Counted from the first letter of the stretch, positions 51,828-59,897 are shown. The stretch: DNA of 60,174 nucleotides from Candidatus Heimdallarchaeota archaeon (GCA_015523565.1 WAKA01000203.1:1-60174); one strand, 5' to 3'. Translations and numbers: made by a program. The notes: generated by a model from the letters alone, not told the origin.

Positions 51828-52594
51828 AATGCTTTATTAATTGCATCATTTTTCAGATAAGGTGGTACATATATCTCCTTTTTGGGAATTTTCTTGATTG
51901 CACACCACAAATTAATGACAGTTTTTCCGTCTACCAATACCAAGTCGTTCTTTTCTGCATATTTTTTTGCATCGGAAAGGGATAGCGCCTTAAACGTTTT
52001 TGAATCCATCATTTCACACATGACAACGGAAGGTGCTTGTTTTGCCAATTCACAGAGTGCCAATCCTAATTCTGTATGTCCTAAACGGGATTTCATCAAT
52101 CCAGGTGCTCCACGCAAGATCGGTACGTGCCCTGGCAATCTGAATTTTGATCCAAAAGACTTAATCAGGTCTTCTTTGGAACTACCGAGCATAAAATTTC
52201 TTGCCTCATTCCCCAATTCAGAAATGGTCAATGCTCGATCGGTATCGGTAATCCCCGTAAATGCATTGACATGGTTGACATTCACAGAAAATGACGATCG
52301 TGCACCATAAGGCAAGCCATGGCTTCTCATTTTCCTTATGACTGGATAGAGGTTTTGGACATTGTCATAAACCGTGGCTATGAACGGCAACTGTAGTTTC
52401 TTGCAATGCTCATCACTTAAGGCAGTACAGATTAATCCGCCTGCATCTTCCCGCATCTGTGCCACATTTGCAGGGGTAACCAATTCCGATGGGAACATCA
52501 TATCGATTTCCCCTTCCCTCTTATCCGAATCAAAAAGCAAAATTGGTTTTCCTTTATCCCAGCTTTCCCTAATTCTCTTTAATGTGTCGAAAAT
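51824..52594 (-). CDS. ribB: 3,4-dihydroxy-2-butanone 4-phosphate synthase (RibB), start codon unusual
   Basis: RibB makes the four-carbon unit of riboflavin from ribulose 5-phosphate. Active-site segments LLFDSDKREGE, DAGGLICTAL, SFSVNVNHVNAF, GITDTDRALTI and GHTELGLAL are clear. The first usual start codon in frame, TTG at 52540, falls inside the first beta strand; the frame continues upstream with residues (FDTLKRIRESWDKGKPIL) that match the N-terminal helix of archaeal RibB. The only Shine-Dalgarno, AAAGGAG (52604-52609 core), is nine bases before an ATT at 52594, which I use as a tentative start. Downstream of riboflavin synthase in one operon. Confidence 0.88.
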   Translation of the reverse strand: MFDTLKRIRESWDKGKPILLFDSDKREGEIDMMFPSELVTPANVAQMREDAGGLICTALSDEHCKKLQLPFIATVYDNVQNLYPVIRKMRSHGLPYGARSSFSVNVNHVNAFTGITDTDRALTISELGNEARNFMLGSSKEDLIKSFGSKFRLPGHVPILRGAPGLMKSRLGHTELGLALCELAKQAPSVVMCEMMDSKTFKALSLSDAKKYAEKNDLVLVDGKTVINLWCAIKKIPKKEIYVPPYLKNDAINKAF

Positions 52595-52603
52595 ATTATC
52601 AGT

Positions 52604-52610
52604 CTCCTTT
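52604..52610 (-). promoter_or_regulatory. Shine-Dalgarno AAAGGAG upstream of ribB without a canonical start
   Basis: AAAGGAG sits 9 bases before the in-frame ATT at 52592-52594 and 63 bases before the first TTG. It is the best ribosome-binding site of the region and supports an extended RibB N-terminus. Confidence 0.5.
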
Positions 52611-52684
52611 CAATGTTGCCTTTCAATTGGTTTTATTTCTATTTTTACATTCTTCCCTGCACTAGAATTTAGATTTTCACGAAT

Positions 52685-53194
52685 TTACGCATTGACAGGT
52701 CCCGCATCCTCATGACCTTGACGAATTCCTTGGCCCGCACGTTTTGTCAGCCAAGAGGGATCCAACAGCAGGTAGATTGCATTATAGGCATGTTTTGTTG
52801 CCCTATCCTTCATTATGGCTTTTAAATGCCTATCATCTTTCCCTTCATCCTCATGTACAAATACCTCAATGACATGCTTTCTTGTCATCAATTGGCATTG
52901 ACCGATCATGGTGCTGGCAACCTGTGCCGACATTTTATCATAGGTCTTTGGACCAGGCATCCCCAAGGCTATAACCAAATCACAACCTCTTTCCTCTATC
53001 AGCTTTAATGCAGCAACTGGTAGGTCCTTTATTCCAGGTACAGTATATCTTTCGTATGTGATCCTTCCCGTGAATTCCTCAAAAACAGTTATGACATCTT
53101 TCGCCATGTCATAACGGGCAAACATTGTGTCTACTATTCCAATCTTAGGCACAACCATCTTTTCACAGGTTTCAATAAGAACTCTCCCATTCAT
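52685..53194 (-). CDS. ribC: archaeal riboflavin synthase (RibC, lumazine-synthase-like)
   Basis: A 169-residue archaeal-type riboflavin synthase, which dismutates 6,7-dimethyl-8-ribityllumazine and is unrelated to bacterial RibE. Markers are IGIVDTMFARYDM near residue 18, TVPGIKDLPVAALKLI near 48, ALGMPGP near 70 and the C-terminal RAGQGIRQG. The ATG at 53194 comes five bases after the upstream stop; an ATG 12 codons later is possible. It lies between the CopZ-like gene and ribB on the same strand. No lumazine synthase is in this window. Confidence 0.93.
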   Translation of the reverse strand: MNGRVLIETCEKMVVPKIGIVDTMFARYDMAKDVITVFEEFTGRITYERYTVPGIKDLPVAALKLIEERGCDLVIALGMPGPKTYDKMSAQVASTMIGQCQLMTRKHVIEVFVHEDEGKDDRHLKAIMKDRATKHAYNAIYLLLDPSWLTKRAGQGIRQGHEDAGPVNA

Positions 53195-53199
53195 TCAAT

Positions 53200-53787
53200 T
53201 CAAGGAAGCTCAAGTTCAATGGATGCGTTCTCTTCAATGCTCTTGCAACAGCTTATCGCCTCTTCCAAAACAGGTGGTTTGACATCATCCCGTTTGTGTT
53301 CCTGTATCCATTCAATCAATTCCTTCAATGGCTTGCCACAGCATCTGCCTGTTGGATTGGTGATTTTGCAATCTTTTCCCTTGTTTGCTCCCGTAAAATT
53401 TTGAATGTCAATCAAGCTGTCACAACAATGTTTTACAACCATTTCCTCAATGATCTCTTCCTCTAGAACCTGCATGCAATAACAGACGGGCCTGTTCTCT
53501 GTGCCAATCTCCATTTTGTGCATCACTGGTGTCCTTAATTCCTCCTGAACAAAGATGTGGGTGTTTTTTTTGCTAAAATAAATCACTGGACATTGTTTAT
53601 TAGGGCAAAAATAATAATCGTCTTCCTTGACTTTCCTCCAATATTTGGGCATGGCATGGCTTCCAATGGTGATCCTGAACACTCTCTTTCCCTTGTCCCC
53701 TGAAATGGGGCAATTTTTGCCATTTAGTTCAATACCTTCCTTCAATTGTTGTAAAACAATTCCTGAAACCGTCTTAAATTCATTCAT
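53200..53787 (-). CDS. CopZ-like zinc/[2Fe-2S] protein without copper-chaperone domain
   Basis: About 195 residues from the ATG at 53787. Residues about 25-100 form a Cys-rich zinc domain (CPISGDKGKRV, YYFCPNKQCPVIYF) and about 100-165 a Cys cluster of the BFD/CopZ N-terminal type (VCYCMQV, DC and NPTGRCCG) expected to bind a [2Fe-2S] centre. This matches the N-terminal half of Archaeoglobus CopZ but the C-terminal HMA copper chaperone domain is absent; instead a helical tail with a CC pair (EEAISCCKSIEE) ends the protein. It opens the unit that includes ribC and ribB, so an iron- or copper-linked role in flavin supply is conceivable. Confidence 0.8.
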   Translation of the reverse strand: MNEFKTVSGIVLQQLKEGIELNGKNCPISGDKGKRVFRITIGSHAMPKYWRKVKEDDYYFCPNKQCPVIYFSKKNTHIFVQEELRTPVMHKMEIGTENRPVCYCMQVLEEEIIEEMVVKHCCDSLIDIQNFTGANKGKDCKITNPTGRCCGKPLKELIEWIQEHKRDDVKPPVLEEAISCCKSIEENASIELELP

Positions 53788-53854
53788 ATCTAAACATCTT
53801 CTGAAAGAGATAATAACTTCTCTTTTCAAATAAATTAATTTTTCTCCCCATTTT

Positions 53855-54622
53855 TTACAAATTCTTAAAATTTATCTTAAGGAATTCTTTTGAATTGTCA
53901 AAAATTTGATTGCTCAATTCTTCTAAGCCCATTGAATGAAATTTCCCTATATTTGGCAGTACTGTTTCAAGAACCATTGTGGGAACACCAACCTTTCCTT
54001 GGTATTTTACATTTCCATCAGATTCGGTCAATAACCTGTCCAAGGGAACATGCTCCAAAACCTTTTGATGGGCTTTTGAATATTCAACGGCAGGATTGAC
54101 TGAAAAGTAGCATCCCATCGATACAAATTTTTTTATGAACTCTTCAGATCCAGAATACCAATGAAGAGAAATTAATGCAGGGTCAATACCCGTTTCCCTT
54201 ATTAATTTCAGAAAATCATCATGAGCATCAACGCAATGTATTGACAAGGGTTTTGACAATTCACCTGCAATAATCAAGATATTCTTCAGAAATTCTCTCT
54301 GATAAGGATATCTTTCCACCTTTTGGACAAATCGATAGTCAAGTCCCACTTCACCGATTAAGGTTCCTTCTTCTGCCATTTGCTTGATTTGCTCGTATTC
54401 TTCCGTTGTATATTCCCTTTTGACTTTCCACGGATGCACTCCAATTCCTGCAATGATCTGCTTGTATTCTTTGGCAAGCTTCAATGACTTTTCCGATTGT
54501 GATATGTTCATCGCCATACCACAAACCCAAATATTCTTTCTTTTCCATTTTTCATTCCATTTTTCGGTTCCTGGAAAAAATGGTGAGCGAGGAACGTGAC
54601 AATGTATATCTATTATTTTCAT
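53855..54622 (-). CDS. TatD-family metal-dependent hydrolase
   Basis: About 255 residues from the ATG at 54622 (MKIIDIHCHV). TatD signatures are IDIHCH (metal site His-x-His), the GIGVHPW segment, GEVGLDYR with metal Glu, SIHCVDAHDD, a His in LHWYSGS and Asp in LLTESDGN. TatD proteins are metal-dependent DNases or amidohydrolases. The ten-residue extension to 54652 is unlikely. It sits alone between the CopZ-like gene and a wHTH regulator. Confidence 0.92.
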   Translation of the reverse strand: MKIIDIHCHVPRSPFFPGTEKWNEKWKRKNIWVCGMAMNISQSEKSLKLAKEYKQIIAGIGVHPWKVKREYTTEEYEQIKQMAEEGTLIGEVGLDYRFVQKVERYPYQREFLKNILIIAGELSKPLSIHCVDAHDDFLKLIRETGIDPALISLHWYSGSEEFIKKFVSMGCYFSVNPAVEYSKAHQKVLEHVPLDRLLTESDGNVKYQGKVGVPTMVLETVLPNIGKFHSMGLEELSNQIFDNSKEFLKINFKNL

Positions 54623-54707
54623 TTTGCTATTATAAGGCAAAAAACTTTTCAAAATTTTTTGTGCTAATCATCAATATTTTATAATTCAAAAGTGCATTTA
54701 ATCGCGA

Positions 54708-55115
54708 ATGCTTAAGAGAAACCATTTGCAGCCAATTTCTGAATTCATCTCTGAAAGGCAGGAATGCAAGGATATTGTCCAAGCCTTGTTTGGTCTAAAT
54801 CATCTTGAGTTTACAATCTTTTGCTCCCTCAATATGCTGAAAAAAGCAGACATCAATGAAATTATGAAGTATACAAAAAGGAATGAAAGAACCCGTGTGA
54901 ACAGGGCTTTGCTTAAATTGCTGGAGGAAAACCTATGCACTAGGGCAAAAGAGAAAACCCCTGAAGGGACAACACGTTATTATTACTCTCCCATTCCTAT
55001 AGAGGTGTTGCAGGAAAGGCTGGAAAAAAAACTCGATAATTGGTATGCACATGCCCTTAATGAAATAAAAAACATGAAAGAACATTTTGAAGCGGAAGTC
55101 TCCAAAAAGAATTAG
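54708..55115 (+). CDS. TrmB/ArsR-like winged-helix transcriptional regulator
   Basis: A 135-residue regulator. Residues about 25-95 are a wHTH (LFGLNHLEFTIFCSLN, INEIMKYTKRNERTRVNRAL recognition helix, wing KTPEGTTRYYYSPI). A C-terminal helix (LEKKLDNWYAHALNEIKNM) probably dimerises. The layout matches the short TrmB-like regulators common in haloarchaea and Asgard. Its gene overlaps the convergent ICMT-like gene by four bases and is divergent from tatD; TATA-like ATTTTATAA about 25 bases upstream. The effector is unknown. Confidence 0.78.
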   Translation: MLKRNHLQPISEFISERQECKDIVQALFGLNHLEFTIFCSLNMLKKADINEIMKYTKRNERTRVNRALLKLLEENLCTRAKEKTPEGTTRYYYSPIPIEVLQERLEKKLDNWYAHALNEIKNMKEHFEAEVSKKN

Positions 55116-55759
55116 CTTGCAATGGTTTTGAAATGGGTTCCTCTCCAAGGAAAGAAACGTCCCACCTTGTTTCTATATTCACTATACTCTTTAAAGACCT
55201 TTAATAATTTCTTTTCCTCAAAATAAGAACCGACAACAAAATAGCCCCCTGCACCCAAAAACCACGAAATTGTTGTTTCATTGGGATCAATAACAATAAA
55301 TGCAAAAAAGGCAAGTATTGCAGAAGTATAAACGGGATGCCTGCTTATCTTATAGATACCGTCAGTTCTCAATGGATCATCCTCTTCCTTGAGACCAACA
55401 AATCCCAACAAATTCCATGCCATGAGACCTAGAATGCCAAAAATCCCAGAGACTGCAAAAAGAGTGACTGCCAAGATTTTCCGCCAAAATTCTATTTGTG
55501 ACATACTAAACAAGTATGGAGAAAGTGAGGGAACGTTAACAATCACAAAAAGAAAAATCAATGTCGCAACGATATTATAAAAAATACGATATCCCCGCCC
55601 TTTCAATGGAAATTTATCCTTTACACCCTCAAACGCCAAAATCGTGTGGGAAAGACCAAAAATCATCCAATAAAAAATATATTTTCCAAGAAGAAAATAA
55701 TCCATATAAAATAAAACATGGGATGGTTTTAATAGCATTTTGATATCGGAGTGTTGCAT
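55112..55759 (-). CDS. isoprenylcysteine carboxyl methyltransferase-like (PEMT/ICMT) membrane protein
   Basis: A 215-residue protein with about five membrane helices. The C-terminal signature DGIYKISRHPVYTS, then helix, then EEKKLLKVFKEYSEYRNKV-RFFPW is that of the ICMT/phospholipid methyltransferase superfamily, which uses S-adenosylmethionine. It could methylate a prenylated protein, a lipid or a quinone; no partner gene is here. The start ATG at 55759 has a TATA-like TTATATTATT about 26 bases upstream. Confidence 0.8.
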   Translation of the reverse strand: MQHSDIKMLLKPSHVLFYMDYFLLGKYIFYWMIFGLSHTILAFEGVKDKFPLKGRGYRIFYNIVATLIFLFVIVNVPSLSPYLFSMSQIEFWRKILAVTLFAVSGIFGILGLMAWNLLGFVGLKEEDDPLRTDGIYKISRHPVYTSAILAFFAFIVIDPNETTISWFLGAGGYFVVGSYFEEKKLLKVFKEYSEYRNKVGRFFPWRGTHFKTIAS

Positions 55760-55941
55760 TCTTACGAATTTTTATCCTTACAATAATATAACCTTCGAAA
55801 AACATATTTTTACACTGTCGTTTCGTTTTTGTACAAAACTGATTCAGCTTCCGAAACTAACCAGCTTCAGAAAGCTTGGCGTGATACTATCGTTGTTATC
55901 CTATGGATTTTGAACATGGTTAAGTGGGACACAGAAAAGGA

Positions 55942-56856
55942 TTAGTGTTCATTTCCATTCTTTTTTTCCACAAACTCTATAAGGATGGACAGGACGTTGT
56001 CAACTTTGTCATGAAGATTTCCAAGATCATTTCGAAGCTCTTCGGCCTTGTTTTCCAAAGAATCCACCTTGTTTTCCAAAGAATCCACCTTATTTTCCAA
56101 AGAATCCACCTTGGTTTCCACTTTGTTTTCCAAAGAATCTACCTTGGTTTCCAAAGAATCCACCTTGGTTTCCACTTTGGTTTCCAAAGAATCCATCTTG
56201 GTTTCCAAAGAATCCACCTTGCCTTCGACTGCATTTATGTGTTTTGTCTGATCCTGATTGAGCTCACTAAGTTTTTCGATGTCCTTTGAATGTTGCAGGA
56301 GCTGTTCCTGGTACATCGAGGTAAACTCATCCCAAAGTCCAAGCACGGAGCGACCTTCTTTCAGGATTTCATTCGCCAGTAATTCAGGAGGGGTTTCTTC
56401 GATCTCTACCTTTGACACAAGTATCCCTAGTACACAATACCCCTTAAACCTTTTAAAACCTTCCTGCATGCTAAATTTTTTTGCAATGGTTGTAATTAAA
56501 AGGAAATCAAGCTTTTTTGTGGCAATGTCGCTTTTGGTTTTCCGTATGGCATCAATGAGCCTGTTTCTGTTCTCGTTCAGCTTGGAGATGAACTTGATCT
56601 CGATCCTGCATTTTTTGGAATCAGAAGTGACAATCAGATCAACCCTGCCTTTGGTCTCCCAGACTGGATCTGAAAAATCAAAATGACCCAGCAAAAGCCT
56701 TGCGGATTCCTGCGAGAGCTTGTTGAGAGAAGGAAACCGGAAGATGACGAATTGTGCCACTGCATCATCATCATCGCAGACTTTTTTTGCAATCAATGAC
56801 CCCCAGTTGTTCCCATTGAAAAATAACTTTTTTGCAGAAAGGCAGAGAAATGACAA
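55942..56856 (-). CDS. PD-(D/E)XK nuclease-like protein with C-terminal 7-residue coiled-coil repeats
   Basis: A 304-residue protein. The N-terminal domain (about 1-180) contains D73 in GRVDLIV and E86-I-K88 in CRIEIKFI, an intact D...E-x-K motif of PD-(D/E)XK nuclease-like folds. Residues about 185-300 are repeated DSLENKV heptads, a predicted coiled coil. Compared with the 25713 gene, the domain order is reversed and the catalytic Lys is present. The start is a TTG at 56856 with GAATAAATGG about 26 bases upstream. Divergent from the MFS gene. Could be a nuclease in genome defence or DNA repair; substrate unknown. Confidence 0.6.
   Translation of the reverse strand: MSFLCLSAKKLFFNGNNWGSLIAKKVCDDDDAVAQFVIFRFPSLNKLSQESARLLLGHFDFSDPVWETKGRVDLIVTSDSKKCRIEIKFISKLNENRNRLIDAIRKTKSDIATKKLDFLLITTIAKKFSMQEGFKRFKGYCVLGILVSKVEIEETPPELLANEILKEGRSVLGLWDEFTSMYQEQLLQHSKDIEKLSELNQDQTKHINAVEGKVDSLETKMDSLETKVETKVDSLETKVDSLENKVETKVDSLENKVDSLENKVDSLENKAEELRNDLGNLHDKVDNVLSILIEFVEKKNGNEH
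56043..56235 (-). repeat. 21-base tandem repeats encoding DSLENKV heptads
   Basis: About nine units close to AAAGAATCCACCTTGGTTTCC (plus strand) occur in tandem, with two inserted 12-base ACTTTG units. Each encodes one heptad of the coiled coil. Identity among units is high, so copy number is likely to vary and short-read assembly may be unreliable here. Confidence 0.8.
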
Positions 56857-56938
56857 CTGAAACTTATGAAATCACCATTTATTCTCAACTTCAAGCCATT
56901 ATAGGTATAATGAAATACCTTTTACAAAATTCATAATT

Positions 56939-58093
56939 ATGAAAATTAGACCAATTATATTGGTTATTGTGTTGTTCGGACTTAACAGCTTTTTTGCGGA
57001 TATCATTTACGAGGGTGCAAGATCCATCATGCCCAATTTTTTGAGAACATTTGGTTATACCGTATTTCAAGTGGGCATAATAATAGGCAGTGCTGAACTT
57101 GTTGGATATCTGTTTCGCCTTATTTCTGGTTATGTCTCAACCAAATCAAGACGTTATTGGATACTGATGGTTACTGGCTATGTTGGAACTTTAACAGTAC
57201 CCCTGATGGCATTCACAGACAGCAAGGGTATTATCATAGCTCTGATTTTCATGGAGAGAATTGCCAAGGGAATTCGTTCATCTCCTAAAAATGCGATTGT
57301 ATCCATATTGGTTCAACCAAATGAAAGGGGAAAAGCTTTTGGTTTCATAGAGGTTTTCGATGAATTTGGGGCTATGTTGGGACCAGTAATCCTGTCATAC
57401 TCTTTATGGAAAAGCGAAATCTATCAACAAGCCATCAAATTTTTGCTTATACCCTTTGCATTTGTTGTTTTAATGCAAATGTTACTGCCAGTTGTCTTTT
57501 ACAAAAAATTTTCCCAAAGTCTTGCATCTTCTATGTCAAAAGAAATTATGGAAAATGGTGATGAACTGAATCTCTCATTTTTCGTTTTTGTTGCCATTGT
57601 CTCACTCAATTTGATTTTTACGTATCCAATATCCATTAATCTTGTAATAAGTGAACCTTTGCTTTCCATTTGGAGTCTTCCATTGCTTTACCTTGTGGTT
57701 CATACATCTGATTTGGTTGCAGCATCAATAATCGGAAACATATACCATAAAAAAACTAATAAGCCATTTTATTTTCTCTTCTTAGTCTCAATTTTTACCT
57801 TTGTACCGCTTTTTGTCTCCTCCTCTCTCTCTTCTTTTATTTCTGCATCTGCTTTTGGCATAATACTAGGAATCAACGAATCAGCTGTAAGAGCAAGGGT
57901 GTCAGATGAAACCTCCACCAAAAATAGGGGAAAGGCATTCGGAATATTAAATTTTGCAACTGGTATGGCACTTTTCATTTCAAACGGATTGTTTGGTTTG
58001 ATTGCACAAATGAATAATTTTCAATCAGTTTTTGGGATAGTTTTCATATTCCTGCAAATTCTTCTTCTGTCTGTTTATCGCAAAATCAACTGA
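56939..58093 (+). CDS. major facilitator superfamily transporter
   Basis: A 384-residue MFS protein with twelve hydrophobic segments. The DIIYEGARSIMPNFL first helix and the motif A-like loop GYVSTKSRRYWILM after helix 2, with MERIAKGIRSSPKNAIVS in helix 4, resemble MFS drug-efflux/MMR-like archaeal proteins. The FGFIEVFDEFGAMLGP segment corresponds to the helix 5 motif. Substrate unknown. TATA-like GTATAATG lies about 30 bases before the ATG. Confidence 0.88.
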   Translation: MKIRPIILVIVLFGLNSFFADIIYEGARSIMPNFLRTFGYTVFQVGIIIGSAELVGYLFRLISGYVSTKSRRYWILMVTGYVGTLTVPLMAFTDSKGIIIALIFMERIAKGIRSSPKNAIVSILVQPNERGKAFGFIEVFDEFGAMLGPVILSYSLWKSEIYQQAIKFLLIPFAFVVLMQMLLPVVFYKKFSQSLASSMSKEIMENGDELNLSFFVFVAIVSLNLIFTYPISINLVISEPLLSIWSLPLLYLVVHTSDLVAASIIGNIYHKKTNKPFYFLFLVSIFTFVPLFVSSSLSSFISASAFGIILGINESAVRARVSDETSTKNRGKAFGILNFATGMALFISNGLFGLIAQMNNFQSVFGIVFIFLQILLLSVYRKIN

Positions 58094-58191
58094 AAAATAT
58101 GCTATTTCCTATAATTCCCCTTTTTTTCATTAAACTTACTTATGTTTCTTTGTTAGAAAGGTTAAAATTATTAAAAACAGATTCAATAACG

Positions 58192-58554
58192 ATGGTATTC
58201 GTTACCTCTGAATTGGAAAAAGAGGCAAATGATTTTTCCCAATTGCAGATCCATCCAAAGCATAGAGAATATGTGGAAATGGTTGCGAACGTCATTGAGC
58301 AATATCTCGAAATCAACCATTTGGCTCTAATGGGTTTTGCCTGGAAAGCCATCAAGGAATGGCAGATCAAACACAAGATGACAGCATTGGAAGCATCCTA
58401 TAAAGATAAGGAATTCAGGGATCAGGCCACAAAAGAAATGTTTGATATCACCAAGGGATATCTGAAAAGAGTACTAAGAAACAAGGCTGATGAACCCATA
58501 ATCGATTTGGCGATCGATAAGGCATATCAATTTTATTTGAACAACATTTCCTGA
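58192..58554 (+). CDS. small helical protein, function unknown
   Basis: About 120 residues from the ATG at 58192, which has ATTATTAAAA about 20 bases upstream; the frame is open back to 58099 but that segment is a hydrophobic translation of the intergenic T-rich region. Wholly alpha-helical (VEMVANVIEQYLEINHLALM, WKAIKEWQIKHKMTALEAS, TKGYLKRVLRNKADEPII). No family recognised. Lies between the MFS gene and the PARP-finger gene. Confidence 0.55.
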   Translation: MVFVTSELEKEANDFSQLQIHPKHREYVEMVANVIEQYLEINHLALMGFAWKAIKEWQIKHKMTALEASYKDKEFRDQATKEMFDITKGYLKRVLRNKADEPIIDLAIDKAYQFYLNNIS

Positions 58555-58612
58555 TGCATTTGTTGCATTAGGAAACAATTCTTTTATTTCAAAAACTTCT
58601 ATAGGGGAATGA

Positions 58613-59563
58613 ATGCCAATTATAGAACTTGCAAAATCTGGTCGTGCCACATGTCGAACCTGTAAGGGGAAAATCGAGAAGGGAACCCCTAGAATTGGGG
58701 TTGAAAGTGTCTTCCGAAAAGACGGAAAAGAATATGTTAGCTATAAATGGCACCATTTTGACTGTGCAATGCAAAAAATCCCTGAAACTGTTGCAGAGGC
58801 CGACGGAGTGGAAAACCTTTCAGGAGAATACCGTAAACGGTTTGACCAATTGGTTGAATCATTGAACAGATCCGCTTTCGATTTCATCCCCTTTGAGGAA
58901 TTGAAGGATGAGGCGAATAAAATAAATATATATGGTGCTGTAGGGCGGGTTTTGCCGCCAAAAGAAATGGAAGCCCCAGACGGGTCAATGAAAACTGGAA
59001 CGATTGTTCAACTCAAATCTGGGGATATTAGCCGAAAGGCAATTCTATGGAATTCCACAGAAAAAATCAATAAGGGGGATGTGATTTATGCCGCCAATGT
59101 CTCTGCTCAATACGGAAATGATGGAAATCTGGTGATACATGCTGGCTTGACAGATGATTCTTCTATCAGCATCAATAGTAAACCCCAAATAACCAAGATT
59201 GAAAAATTCATCTCTGAGGCTTGGGAAAGACCAAAAAATAAAAGATGTCAATTTACACTTGCTAAGTCCAGCAGGGCAATTTGTCCTGTCTGTGAAGCAA
59301 AAATTGAAAAGAATCAAGTGAAAATCATTCAACCAATCTGGATTGAAACAGGAAGTGAAAATACAAAAATTGCTGGTGACAGAAGTTTCCATCCCGAATG
59401 CGTTGAAAAATATGAACATGGCAATGAAATTTTGCTTGAGGCAATTACACACCTTTCCATAAAATTTCTCAATGATCATAGAGAATACTTTGACCTGTTG
59501 GTAGACAATCTCCAAAGTAATATGGCAAAAACTGTCCTTCTTGACATTCTCTCATTTAAATAA
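58613..59563 (+). CDS. PARP-type zinc finger / OB-fold-like protein
   Basis: A 316-residue protein. Residues 4-75 match a PARP-type zinc finger: AKSGRATC at 7-14 with C14-x2-C17, a KGTPRIG strand, then W46-H-H48-F-D-C51 and DGVENL, in the same order as human PARP1 finger 1 (AKSGRASC...WYHFSC...DGF). Residues about 104-188 (IYGAVGRVLPP, AILWNSTEKINKGDVI) look like an RPA/SSB-type OB fold. Residues 214-265 are a second, diverged finger (LAKSSRAICPVC, H260-x2-C263). No ADP-ribosyltransferase domain. In eukaryotes these fingers bind DNA breaks. TATA-like CTTTTATTT about 26 bases upstream. Confidence 0.88.
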   Translation: MPIIELAKSGRATCRTCKGKIEKGTPRIGVESVFRKDGKEYVSYKWHHFDCAMQKIPETVAEADGVENLSGEYRKRFDQLVESLNRSAFDFIPFEELKDEANKINIYGAVGRVLPPKEMEAPDGSMKTGTIVQLKSGDISRKAILWNSTEKINKGDVIYAANVSAQYGNDGNLVIHAGLTDDSSISINSKPQITKIEKFISEAWERPKNKRCQFTLAKSSRAICPVCEAKIEKNQVKIIQPIWIETGSENTKIAGDRSFHPECVEKYEHGNEILLEAITHLSIKFLNDHREYFDLLVDNLQSNMAKTVLLDILSFK

Positions 59564-59576
59564 AATTCAAGGGCGC

Positions 59577-59897
59577 TTATTCTTTCTTTTTGAGATTTTC
59601 CAGAATTTCTGTGTCGATCTGTTGAACTTTTGGCTTTGCATTGATTGTCTTGCTGAGACCAGGATCTGCAGAAGCCTCAAGATCTTGGTGAGTCCGATCA
59701 AAGTCGGCTTTGGTCGCTTTACCGATACATTCAGAAATGACTTTGTCTCCAATTCTTCTGCTCTTGTACCAGTAATAATAATCTTTCTGTTTTACAACGC
59801 CAGATTTGTTTTTCCAAGTTCGGGTGATTTTTCTTACGTAAACCATAGTACCATCAAACTCCATTGTTTGATTCAAGTCCTCTGCGGCCAATGCCAC
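59577..59897 (-). CDS. small protein with YKSRRIGDKVISE motif, function unknown
   Basis: A 106-residue protein from a GTG at 59897 (ATG at 59864 also possible). The core WKNKSGVVKQKDYYYWYKSR, RIGDKVISECIGKA resembles the N-terminal motif shared by several transposases and by stand-alone archaeal proteins, where it is a short beta hairpin. The C-terminus is charged (ILENLKKKE). There is no transposase catalytic domain. Convergent with the PARP-finger gene, 13 bases away. Confidence 0.5.
   Translation of the reverse strand: MALAAEDLNQTMEFDGTMVYVRKITRTWKNKSGVVKQKDYYYWYKSRRIGDKVISECIGKATKADFDRTHQDLEASADPGLSKTINAKPKVQQIDTEILENLKKKE

Noticed and set aside
55829..55945. 38-codon plus-strand frame with a WILNMVKW helix
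   Set aside because: Reasonable composition, but it needs a TTG start, lacks a placed promoter and ends inside the tail of the convergent coiled-coil gene. Not supportable as a gene.
56048..56289. Plus-strand frames over the 21-base repeats
   Set aside because: They mirror the DSLENKV repeats in another frame and have no start context.
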